From Tritrichomonas musculus (Eukaryota > Parabasalia > Tritrichomonadida > Tritrichomonadidae): a DNA stretch of 64,000 nucleotides. The position numbers and the translations under genes are program-made. Every line of letters begins with the position of its first letter. Within the stretch, counting starts at the first letter, position 1. The stretch spans positions 496,001-560,000 of the forward strand of contig JAPFFF010000020.1 in NCBI GenBank assembly GCA_039105265.1, in the 5' to 3' direction. This document shows, in pieces, positions 49,743 through 59,900 of the stretch. Under the pieces are notes generated by a model. The model searched no databases, was not told the DNA's origin, and saw nothing but the letters and a program-made list of their open reading frames with translations.

Positions 49743-50161
49743 TGGGATTCAAGAGTTTCATTACTAGTGGATGGAATAGACTTAAAAGTGATGTTCATCA
49801 AGGACTCATTGGAGCCAAAAACGTAGCGCATAGAGTATGGAATGCAACCAAGAAAGGACTCATTGGAGCCAAGAATTATGCTATAAATAACCCTAAAGCT
49901 ATAGGTACTGTATTACATGCGATAACACCATTCGCGACTGCATTCAATCCTGCTTTAGGAGCTATTACGTCAACAGGTGCAAACATATTCAGTCACATGC
50001 CAAAGGGTTCCGTTACTGACAAGCTCGTGAAGATCAGTGAACAGTTCGCGCGTGGGGAACTAAAACCAGGTGGGTCATCATCAGCTCAAGCTGCAGTAGA
50101 TTCACGAAAGAAATCAAATAAGAGATCAAATAATAATGCGATCCCATTCAGAGGTCTTTAA
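49742..50161 (+). CDS. pVI/pX-like small minor capsid protein
   Basis: 139 residues starting MGFKSFITSGWNRLKSDVHQ. A duplicated helix motif, KGLIGAKN, occurs with QGLIGAKNVAHRVWNATKKG, followed by a Gly/Ala/Thr-rich hydrophobic segment (AITPFATAFNPALGAITSTG) and a basic tail (RKKSNKRSNNN). Composition, the start MGF-F and the position beside the ATPase match the A and B proteins. Likely an internal membrane-active capsid protein. Confidence 0.65.
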   Translation: MGFKSFITSGWNRLKSDVHQGLIGAKNVAHRVWNATKKGLIGAKNYAINNPKAIGTVLHAITPFATAFNPALGAITSTGANIFSHMPKGSVTDKLVKISEQFARGELKPGGSSSAQAAVDSRKKSNKRSNNNAIPFRGL

Positions 50162-50171
50162 TGAATCATAA

Positions 50172-50423
50172 ATGAGTTCCAATTCGAGAACAATTTGCTG
50201 GAGCAAAGTACGACACCTTTGGTGCTGCGAAGCAAGTAATGCATATAGATCAAGTAATTCCGTTATCATATCTGGACCTGGTACTATGTATAACGAAGTC
50301 ACCCGACCTAAATCATTGCCAATACAATATCACGAGAACACTAATACATATGCCGTAACGGTGCCGTATATCAAAACCAGTAAACGCAAATCCAAAACAC
50401 GTAAATCCAAACATTTGTCATAG
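50172..50423 (+). CDS. Possible small protein, 83 aa
   Basis: Starts MSSNSRTICWSKVRHLWCCE. The second half, MYNEVTRPKSLPIQYHENTN followed by TYAVTVPYIKTSKRKSKTRK, looks protein-like with a very basic end. The T-rich start motif is absent, unlike most genes in C, and the first 90 bp contain palindrome-like snippets (GGAGCAAAG, GCTGCGAAGCAAG), so the true start may be the internal MYNEV. Function unknown. Confidence 0.4.
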   Translation: MSSNSRTICWSKVRHLWCCEASNAYRSSNSVIISGPGTMYNEVTRPKSLPIQYHENTNTYAVTVPYIKTSKRKSKTRKSKHLS

Positions 50424-50465
50424 ACAAAATTTGCAAAGCAAATAAGTGAGTATTGTCAGTAATGA

Positions 50466-50484
50466 TATTTTTGTTAAAATCAAA
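50466..50484 (+). promoter_or_regulatory. T-rich start motif before the 50,484 gene
   Basis: TATTTTTGTTAAAATCAA precedes the ATG, with the run ending 11 nt before it. Confidence 0.5.
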
Positions 50485-51236
50485 TGAGTTCTAAGTACGT
50501 ACGTGGAGTGAAACGAAATCAAATCATTCAACGATGGTTGCAAGGGATTGAAGATCCTGAATATGAGGTGTTCCCAACCAAAAAAGAGGGTAAATATATA
50601 GTCAAGTTGAGGGAGACTAAATTAGAAGATCAAACCAATAACGATGTTGATGAACAGTCTGTCGATGTTGATAACGATGTCGAGTCTGAAAGCAAAGCTT
50701 TGAAGATTACATCTGAAAGCAAAGCTTTGAACTCTTCGAGTGAAACTGAATCAACACCACCACCTGTAATCAAACAACGTAGACCGCGAACATCTAGTAG
50801 TACGATTCCATCAACTAGACCAGATTCAATTTCCTCTGGAAACTTTGCTCCGCAAACGATGACTCGCAGAGACTCGTCTACTGACGTAAATCTCGAAATA
50901 CTCGAACAGTTACGATCACTCGGTGAAGAGCTACGTAACGATCGATTCAAGAAAGAGCAGAAAAATTATATCAAACAAGTCGTCAACAAAGAGTTATCGA
51001 AATCGCGTATTCGTAGTCGATATATACCGGAAATGTTTGCAGAGTCAGTCGAATCCGAACCAGTTGAACCGAAACCAGTCGAATCACGACCTGTTGAAAG
51101 CATAGCTTTGAACTCTTCGAGTGAAAGCAAAGCTTTGAAGTCTATGACTGAAACTGAACCTGAAAGCATAGCTTTGAACTCTTCGAGTAAACCATTCATT
51201 GAACAACCCATATTTAAATCACGTATACGACGTTAA
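50484..51236 (+). CDS. Ser/Glu-rich element protein carrying palindromic repeats
   Basis: 250 residues. The head MSSKYVRGVKRNQIIQRWLQ with EVFPTKKEGKYIVKLRETKL is a short basic domain. The middle is Ser/Thr/Pro-rich and likely disordered. A coiled coil (LEILEQLRSLGEELRNDRFK) comes next. Five copies of a 17-nt palindromic unit (GAAAGCAAAGCTTTGAA and variants) encode ESKAL or ESIAL at 50,688, 50,715, 51,096, 51,123 and 51,162, mostly followed by NSSSE. The unit also occurs outside this gene at 62,363. The basic head plus coiled coil recalls the 103-residue A/B protein, but weakly. Confidence 0.65.
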   Translation: MSSKYVRGVKRNQIIQRWLQGIEDPEYEVFPTKKEGKYIVKLRETKLEDQTNNDVDEQSVDVDNDVESESKALKITSESKALNSSSETESTPPPVIKQRRPRTSSSTIPSTRPDSISSGNFAPQTMTRRDSSTDVNLEILEQLRSLGEELRNDRFKKEQKNYIKQVVNKELSKSRIRSRYIPEMFAESVESEPVEPKPVESRPVESIALNSSSESKALKSMTETEPESIALNSSSKPFIEQPIFKSRIRR

Positions 51237-51263
51237 ACATGAATTCAAGGTCAACTACCCCTG

Positions 51264-51282
51264 TATTTTTCTCTCATGTAAA
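51264..51282 (+). promoter_or_regulatory. T-rich start motif before the capsid gene
   Basis: TATTTTTCTCTCATGTAA before the ATG; the T-run ends 12 nt before it. Confidence 0.5.
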
Positions 51283-52898
51283 TGACGTTCAACAACGAAG
51301 TCTTACACAAGACATCAGCTGAAGTAAATACCCAAGTAGCTAGCTATTTTGATATAGTTGATAATGCTATAGCTATGTCAGACACTAACAAGAAGTACGT
51401 TATCGATGCGCAAGCTTCATATAGTCCATCAGCACCTATTCATGCTGGTTCATTCACTACATTTATTATCAGTCCGACATGCGATAATACTGCTGATATC
51501 TATAACGGATTCATCAAAGCTAAACTACACATTCCGAATGCACATTTGAGTGCAGGTCTTGTAACAGCTTTAGATAATATGCATGGTCATGATTTTAATG
51601 GTCTATGGATCGGTTTCAAAGATGCTATGGATTCAGTTGAAAAATATGAAATCTTAGCTAATGGTATCTCTATTTACACTCAGAACTTCGGTCCAGAAGA
51701 GTCATTCATCACAGCATGTGGTGCTAACGAAACATCAAAACAAGCTGATATCTACTCCAAAGTTCGACATAAAGATATATTTAAACGCAAATTCGATCAA
51801 GCTCGTTGTGGATACTTCTTATCACTTCAAAACGCGAACCAAGATTATCATAATATCACGATCCCATTGAAGATCGATCTCAGACGATTCCTACCATTAA
51901 GTAACATCAAATACTTACCCTCATTCGCAGGTAAATTAGAACTCAAAGTTATGTTCGGTACACAGGGTTTGGTTTGGTGTCCAGTTGGTATACATGATGA
52001 TTTCGTACATGATCCAGTTAATTTCATTCAATTCAATATAAATCCCATTACTAATGAGTTCACTCAAATCGGAGATCCAGCTAGTATATGGAATAATAAC
52101 AATGGTGCAGAGAATCTTACTACTGCGCAGATAACTCTTACAGTTGATCGGAATTATGAGATTGTTGACAGTTATAGTGTTATCCCAAATTTCGGTATTG
52201 ATGGAGATATATATCAATCACTCGTTCAACGATACACTCAACAAGAACTCATCTTTCCAACTCAGATATTGACATTCACAACCATGAGTAAACCACTCAA
52301 TCATGCTGGTCGTTGTTCAAGTACTCAAACAATCACTCCACGATTTGTTGATTCAATATTCTTCTTGTTTCCATTAAGATCAACTCATCATACTGTATTC
52401 AAGAATCCACAGTTCAGTAATTTCCAATTACGATGTGGTGGTTACGGTGTTGTTCCAACAATTCCATTCGCTACAGATGGTTCCGATCCTATGTTTATTG
52501 AATTATGTCAGAATGCTATGAATGTTAACGGTGAACAGACTGGACTCAATAAAGAGGTGGTTCAATCATTAACGAATCCAAGGGCTGCTAGTGTTAGTAC
52601 TGGAAGAGTTAGCTATGATAGAACATCATTCTTCATCGGACTCCCAACTGAAACCGATAACACATTCCAACAAGGTCAGACATCTAACACTCCAATCACA
52701 TATGAAATCGTATGTGATATACCCGCTACCATACCAGATGGTGCTGGAGGTAATGACCCCAATGATTTCGTTCAACCAGCTATGACAACTCCACCTGTTA
52801 TGGCGTTACTTCAAGATACTGTCATATCCATTCATGTTCAACCAAATGGTATGCCGCCCGTTGTTGAATTAGGTCCATATGACATCACGAGTCGTTAA
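51282..52898 (+). CDS. MCP: Major capsid protein, double-jelly-roll type, divergent
   Basis: 538 residues starting MTFNNEVLHKTSAEVNTQVA. Landmarks shared in order with A and B are an N-terminal YS.SAP..AG.FT region, GLWIGFKDAMDSVEKYEILA (compare VGFKNAVEFYEDCRFWING), FTQIGDPAS, SLVQRYTQQELIFPTQIL, RFVDSIFFLFPLRSTHHTVF, and a TSFFIGL segment near the end. It is about 100 residues shorter than the A and B proteins. The shell protein of element C; assignment by pattern, not by structure. Confidence 0.8.
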   Translation: MTFNNEVLHKTSAEVNTQVASYFDIVDNAIAMSDTNKKYVIDAQASYSPSAPIHAGSFTTFIISPTCDNTADIYNGFIKAKLHIPNAHLSAGLVTALDNMHGHDFNGLWIGFKDAMDSVEKYEILANGISIYTQNFGPEESFITACGANETSKQADIYSKVRHKDIFKRKFDQARCGYFLSLQNANQDYHNITIPLKIDLRRFLPLSNIKYLPSFAGKLELKVMFGTQGLVWCPVGIHDDFVHDPVNFIQFNINPITNEFTQIGDPASIWNNNNGAENLTTAQITLTVDRNYEIVDSYSVIPNFGIDGDIYQSLVQRYTQQELIFPTQILTFTTMSKPLNHAGRCSSTQTITPRFVDSIFFLFPLRSTHHTVFKNPQFSNFQLRCGGYGVVPTIPFATDGSDPMFIELCQNAMNVNGEQTGLNKEVVQSLTNPRAASVSTGRVSYDRTSFFIGLPTETDNTFQQGQTSNTPITYEIVCDIPATIPDGAGGNDPNDFVQPAMTTPPVMALLQDTVISIHVQPNGMPPVVELGPYDITSR

Positions 52899-52955
52899 AC
52901 ATTCATTTCATAGAACTAGTTATGGTTGATTCGTTTATGAGCTCTGTTATATCTG

Positions 52956-52973
52956 TTTATTTTTGATTCAAAA
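52956..52973 (+). promoter_or_regulatory. T-rich start motif before the 52,973 gene
   Basis: TTTATTTTTGATTCAAA directly before the ATG; the T-run ends about 8 nt before it. It supports this small frame as a gene. Confidence 0.55.
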
Positions 52974-53185
52974 TGTCCGGTAAGCGAAGCATTAACTCAG
53001 GGAGTAAATCAGTTCAAGTCATGTCTCATAAGCAGTACACAACGCCTAATCCACCGATAACGAAACCCGAATATCATCATCCTCCAACTCATCGTAAAGA
53101 GAATCTATCAGCAACTGATGGATCATCGAAACGAGTCAACGCTAAGCAATTGATACTCTATAAAGATGATGTTAACTCTTATTGA
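52973..53185 (+). CDS. Small basic protein, 70 aa
   Basis: Starts MSGKRSINSGSKSVQVMSHK. It is rich in Ser, Lys, Pro and His and ends SSKRVNAKQLILYKDDVNSY. No domain was recognised. It precedes the 53,341 gene just as the small basic 35,770 gene precedes 36,028 in element B, so it may be the positional counterpart. Its 3' end runs into a palindromic repeat cluster. Confidence 0.55.
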   Translation: MSGKRSINSGSKSVQVMSHKQYTTPNPPITKPEYHHPPTHRKENLSATDGSSKRVNAKQLILYKDDVNSY

Positions 53186-53192
53186 ATTGCTA

Positions 53193-53267
53193 TTTGCTTT
53201 TTGCTTTTTGCTTTTTGCTTTGCAAACTTCTCTTTGAGAATGCAAACTTCTCTTTGAGAATGCAAAT
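53193..53267. repeat. Palindromic repeat cluster (TTTGC and CTTCTCTTTGAGAATG units)
   Basis: Four TTTGCTT-type units followed by two copies of TGCAAACTTCTCTTTGAGAA. The whole is shared with 63,527-63,567, where it interrupts another repeat. TTCTCTTTGAGAA is itself a palindrome. Confidence 0.85.
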
Positions 53268-53320
53268 GAAGTCAAGTCCGCAGACTAATGCATGCAGTGC
53301 TTATTAAGTATCCAATTCTA

Positions 53321-53341
53321 CGTATTTTTCTGTCCTAGAAA
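53321..53341 (+). promoter_or_regulatory. T-rich start motif before the 53,341 gene
   Basis: CGTATTTTTCTGTCCTAGAA before the ATG; the T-run ends 11 nt before it. Confidence 0.5.
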
Positions 53342-53868
53342 TGATTAAGAAGAGGAACTTGAATACAGGAGTCAATGCGAATATCTCACTTGAACCTACG
53401 TCTGCATCACAATCTAACAACAATATCAATAATAATATTTTCATTAATAAACGTGACGACGGGAAAGAAGATATAGTCATCACTCGCGATATTACACTTA
53501 ATGATGCACCGTCAACTGAGTTAGAGAAAGTTGATGTTAGATCACTCATTCTCGAAACGTATGCAAAAATATTACTGGACCAAGATAAAGCTTTAATCAG
53601 TAATCTCATCAGTAAACGTACTATCATCGTTCCACAACAAGATCTAGTATCAATCATTAAAGCGATTACAGGTGGTGATGTTGAGATCTATACAGATGAT
53701 AATCCTGGATGTTGCGTTGCTAAGGTATCACCGATACAGAAAATTGATGCCATCAAGATTGTAACAGAGTCAGGTGAGGTAGTAACTGATTTCAAACAAG
53801 TCTATAACAAAGAATTCAACGATCTCGTCAATGTATATCACTTATGTTTGAAGTATGTAGTCGTTTGA
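53341..53868 (+). CDS. Conserved element protein, counterpart of the 36,028 gene
   Basis: 175 residues starting MIKKRNLNTGVNANISLEPT. The N-terminal third is Asn/Ser-rich. The C-terminal 110 residues match element B's protein in order (LISKRTIIVPQQDLVSIIKA, DDNPGCCVAKVSPIQKIDAI, then VYNKEFNDLVNVYHLCLKYV). The paired cysteines in GCC/GCGC and the aromatic end are conserved. In both elements it is convergent with the fibre gene. Retention next to two very different fibres suggests a fibre-related partner. Confidence 0.65.
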   Translation: MIKKRNLNTGVNANISLEPTSASQSNNNINNNIFINKRDDGKEDIVITRDITLNDAPSTELEKVDVRSLILETYAKILLDQDKALISNLISKRTIIVPQQDLVSIIKAITGGDVEIYTDDNPGCCVAKVSPIQKIDAIKIVTESGEVVTDFKQVYNKEFNDLVNVYHLCLKYVVV

Positions 53869-53961
53869 GTTCAAAAATAACGATTCATATATTTTTGGTT
53901 TACTTCGATTCCAATGCAGATATTCGTTCTTCCAACTCAGCTAAGATACCATTTGCCTCTT

Positions 53962-56900
53962 TTATGGTGTGGCTTTGACTTGCTTTAGATAGTATTCAGT
54001 AAATGGTATATTTCCAGAGCCCTTTAATTGAAAATCGATACGAGGAAATTCATATTCACATTCTCTTATTCTATTGGATGCTCTAAGTATATCTTCACCA
54101 TATATTTCATCTAGTACTGCAAATCCTTCACTATAATTAACTCTAACATAATGTTTCTTGTCATTTGAATCTTTAAATATAAATAACATTTCCATATATA
54201 AACTCATATATTCAACATATACAATTAATTTTTTAGAGCTAGTATTGTATGAATACCAGCATAGTTCTGGGATATCCTCATAATATGATTTGTGAAATCC
54301 TGAATAAAATATTCTCCAATATAAGTCATCCAATAATGATGTAATATCACTCTTTAATGCTATTTGATCCTGTTTCAATATTTTTTCCGCTAATGTTAAT
54401 TTGGTATTGAAGCATTCTGTACCATCCTCTATATAAAAGCACAGACCATTACTATCACTTTTATAATAAGTTAAGTAATAAGTTGTTCCATCAATATCAA
54501 AATAATCACATATATCTCCATCTTCAGTGATAACACCATCATATTCAAACAAATAATCAAACTCTTTTACAAAGCCATCGTTATTTGAAATTGTTCCAAC
54601 AAGACGAATTCCATCATCCAATTTTATTTTGACTTCCCACAATCCTGAACTATCTTGTACATTTTCAAATGGCACTTCAATAGATTCTTTGTATATCAAA
54701 TCAGTTTTGCTTCGATATTTTTCCTCAAGCTCACTCTTTAAAACTATTTCATCCTGTTTCAATATTTTTTCCGCTAATATTAATTTGGTATCGAAAAAGT
54801 CTATACCATTCTCTATAGAAAGGTGCCATTCACCACTATCAGTTTGATAATAATCAACAGGATAAGTGATTCCGTCTATTTCTGTATTGGTGTAAATATC
54901 AGTACCATCAGGGATATCAGCATTATAATCAAACATGAAATCAAAATTCTTCACAACACCATCGTCATCAGTTATCGTTCCAACAAGACGAGTTCCTCTA
55001 TTCATTTTTATTTTGACTTCCCACAATCCTGAACTATCTTGTACATTTTCAAATGGCACTTCAATAGATTCTTTGTATATCAAATCACTTTTCTCTCTAT
55101 ATTTTGACAAATCAACAGGTTCAGGTATCTCACTCTTCACTTGCTCAATAGCAAGGGCCAACTCTGTTGTCAACGCATATTTGATATCAGATTCACTCTT
55201 AACGGTATCTAATGCAGCATTCACTTCATCTACAGTGGGGAATTCATTTAACGTCGATGCAAGTGACTTATCATTCTGTTCGAGTTGATCATGTAATGAA
55301 TCTATCTTCTTTTGTAACGCATCTACATCACACGTATACGCTATATCGTTAGTAGTGAACTCCATGTGTCTGATCAATGTGTTCTCTTTAATCGTGATAC
55401 CAGTTACTTGAACATGTTGTGGATTCGATATAGTGATCTGCGTTGACGAGTCATCCATTGTAGCTGATGGAAATGTATCAGTACCAACATATTCAGATAC
55501 GGCGCCATTAGTGATCGTTAACGAAACATACTGTTCATCATAATCAACATCATTGAACTCACTTATTGTTCTTACCATGAGTTTCACTCTGATCGATCCA
55601 TCAGTGATAATATCTTCCGCAACGAGTTGGATATTTTTGTCTATACCATCAGTCTTACCAACAATATCAATTACATCATCTCTCGATAACTGCATTGTCT
55701 GTGCTAGTGTCTTGATCATCGGTTTCATCGTATGTCTGAATCGTTTACACATATCCATCGTTGATGTCAACGTCATAGCAACTTTAGATGGATCATCTAG
55801 TTCATCAGTGAACGTCATATCTTCAACTGGTACGTACTCTTGATCACACCATTCGATTATCTTATTCAGTTTATCTGTATTCGATAACACCGTTCGCGAT
55901 TTCATCATTCGACTAACTGGTATGGACTTGCTTCGCATCACCGAAGGTGTCGTCCTCAGACCTGCTACAGGTCGTACTGAAACCATATCACCGAAGAATA
56001 TATCAGCACCAATATCCGGTAACTCATCAACCAACTTACCAGCCATGTCTTCAACAACATCAGCACCAACATCACTAACCTTCGTAACAGTATTCACCAA
56101 CTCACGACCGACTGTATTAGCAACACCTTTCGATGCGAACGACAACGCTTTACCAGCAACTCCCAATCCAGTAGCACCTATAACACATCCAGCTACACCC
56201 AACGCGATACCAACATTAGCTTTCATATCGATCTTGTCAACCTCTTTCTGTAGATACTTGGTCTTCGATTGTTGATCAACCATTTCTGAACTAAGTGCAT
56301 CGACTTTACTCTTCACCTCTTTAACGTCGTATGATACTATATCAACGTTGTTCGTCACTAGATTCAAATCCGATCTCATTGTTGTTATATTATCAGCTGT
56401 GATGATCTTCGATGATGTAATGTTGAAATCAGTATACAGTGTTGTAGCTGCGTTCGGATTCGGTGATACTTCATAGAACTGTTGTTTAATGATATACTCG
56501 AACGCGTTTGTTGATGGATCCCAGTTGACTTCATCTATCGGATCAGTATAGTCATGACGTAGATATAAGGTGATATCACGACCAGTGTCATTCTTCGATC
56601 GCTTAGTCCATACGTAACCGATTCTATCGACTGTATCCAATGCACCTTTCAAATCAACGTAACCATTGTTGTTGGTACCACTACGATGAACTTCATCACC
56701 ATCAATCGTGAAAGACAATCGATTAACGAGTTCTTGTCCAGGTAGAACCAGATCGAGATATAACTGTTCGATATCACTGATATTCAACTTCGATGTCGAG
56801 TAATTACCAATAGTACATGATACTGAAGCGAGATCATATCCATCCAACTTAACTGATGAATCAGCTGATGTGAAACCAATACTCAATGAATAATCAGATC

Positions 56901-59900
56901 CGTTAACGACAGAACCATCTTTGAACTTGATATACGGTTCGTATACACCACCCTCGTCACTCATACATGTATGAAGTAACGAATATGCTAGTCCATTCGA
57001 GTTATCCGGAATCGCTCTACTATTCAATGTATCTCGTTTAACAGCTATGATACAACCAGTTGAACCATAGTTATCTGGTTTTGGATCACGTTTCTGACAC
57101 TTACTGATGATCTTACTCTGGAATCGACCTTGAATATCATCACCGATCCATTTATTACCATCCCACGTTAACGACCATTTATTACCGAAACAGTATTCAC
57201 TGAACTTGAATGTCAGATTAGTTGGTATCTCATATGTAGATGGTATCTTATAAACCATCTTATAACACTCACACTCATACTCCAATGTTTCTGATCCGAA
57301 TGTATCATTGGTGGAACCAAGTTCGCTTCGCGAATCCATGTACTTAACATGTTCATCATAAGTGATCATTGATGGACGATAGAAGTAGTAGACATCAGAT
57401 TCTTGTAATCTCAACGCGTTCTTCGCATCGATGATATCGCATTTGATAACTGGTTTACGTGATACTAATGAGTCATCATTCAGTAAGTTATGAATGGTCA
57501 TGTCACCATTGAGATACCATGAGTATGGTTCTATGTTAAGGTCTTTATCGAACATGATCTCTGGATCATCACGTTCACGAGTCGAGTATGTGTAGCAATC
57601 ACGAGCTTTGTTATGAGTCAACTCCGGACATATGAATTTGCCGTTATCGAATGATATGATGAAATCGTTCAACACATTCCCTTGCCAATCCAATATCAAT
57701 AGATTTCGCATATGAATCTTGAATACATCAACCGTTGTAGTAAACCTACTCTTGAGTTCACTTGGTAATGATATCTTCATGATGATGACTGGATCTTGAA
57801 CTGAATCAGTTGATGTTGGTTCGTATGTGGTGATATCACTATGTTTGACGTAGTATGTGGGAAAACCATCGACGGTATCGAATTCACTATCTCCGCTAGT
57901 AGATGGTTGATTGGATTCAACCTCTTGAATCTTATACGATAACAACTCTAATGGACCCTTAATAGTATCACGAAATGTCTTACATATGTTGACACATGAG
58001 TTCAATGATACAGCTTCGTTACTATCATCTGGAATCGATATATCAGATTCAGTACTCTTACACCAATCGATAAGGGGTTGTAGACTGAGTTTATTTGGTA
58101 TGGATTCACCATTGAATGTGTCAACTTCTAGTGTATAAGTACTAGCTTTACGAATCGATCGTGGTATATACAACACAGCATCTACTATCGGAACCAATAT
58201 ACGTGAACCTCTACAGACTACATAACGATCTGTCAATGACGGATGATCTAGTAACCACTCCATATCCATGTTGATCTCTTCTAATCGGTTGTTGATATTA
58301 GATATGAATCCACGTAATGTTGATCGATGTTGTTCATCGTGATCTCTCATCCATTGAATATCATGATCAGTGAGTGTTAGTTGATTATCGGGATTAGTGA
58401 GAGTGATTTGATTATCATTGATGGTTACTTGATTGATATGTCGTCGATCGATAACTCCAATAACATTGTTTTTGTAAACCACTTCTGTGTGATCATCATT
58501 ATTGATGGAACCAAGTTCGTTTCGCGAATCTCTGAATCTTAATCCATTGATCTCATTAGCGAGTCTATGACGTTGAAACCAATCCATCTGTTCGATATCA
58601 CCAAGTGTGATAGTGGTTCCAGGGATGACTACATCAGCATCAGTCGTTGGAGTGAGTTCGTGATTGACAACCACTACATTGTATTCATTAGCGATGAGTT
58701 CACGAGTATCATCATTTACGTGAATACCATCTGAGTTAACGTTAACGGATGATCCATGCAAATGACTGTTAATCTGCCCAGCAGAGTTCACTCCGTGAAT
58801 AGATATTCCATCACCGTCAACTGATGTACGAGTCAGCATGGTTACATCGATGATCGCAACGGTTTTACCAGTCGAATCTCTCACTTCAGTCCAATCAACA
58901 CCGGTATCTACATCACTGTTTCTAACGAATTGGAGTTCAGGATGTGTGTTCTCGAATAGGATTCGATCAGTCAATAACATCTGTTCTATTTCTAACGCGG
59001 TTCGTCCATCATAAGACCATGTTGAGGTGGTATCTACACGACGTCTGCTATTGAATCTGATACGTTCTGGAGTCGTTATTGATTGTACATGATCACGTCT
59101 TCTGATATAAACCACTTCACCAGTAGTTACACTCGTTATGAGTATGAGATCATTACCGATCTGATCAACATGGACATCAGATGAGTTCAACGCTAACAAC
59201 TCTTCATTAGTGAGATCCGATAATGATTCTAGATTATGATCACCAAATCCAGATCCAGCGTTAGTCGTTGTATCATGAGTTAATCTCGATGTTGGTGTCT
59301 CATCATCTAAATCATCTAGTTCCATCTCATCAGTGTTTTCGACTGTGTGATCAACAATGGTGTTATCGCGATGTTCTCTCCATCTACGATGTAATTCGCG
59401 AACTGAATCAGTAATAGTTTGTATCGATTGTTGAATAACTCTTACACCATCAATAATTTCTGGTACTCGATCTAATGTAAGTCCACCAGCAATTAATGTC
59501 GTGGTTGTAGTACCGATCTGAGTTAACGAATTCATCGCGTTTAGTACCAAATCAGTAGCAGTTAACGATGATGTAGCTGCTGGAATCTCTGTCTGTGTTG
59601 GAATGAATCGTTTCAATACTTGACCAGCAGCGCTAGTATCCATATCGAGGAGGAATTTACCACTAATCGGTTGTTTACCACCGGGGTAATCATCATTCGG
59701 TCCACCCATTCCAGGGAATGTAAAGTCTTCAGTTCGATATGTGTTGATGTTCATGTTCTCACCTGTCATGGATAGAGTTGATAGATCTTTAACCATATTC
59801 ACTGCACCTGAAAGTATTGTGATTATATCACTAGCAATCGCTAGACCTTTACGAATAGAATCAATGTATTCGTTATACGCAGCTTGTAATCGAAGTTGTT

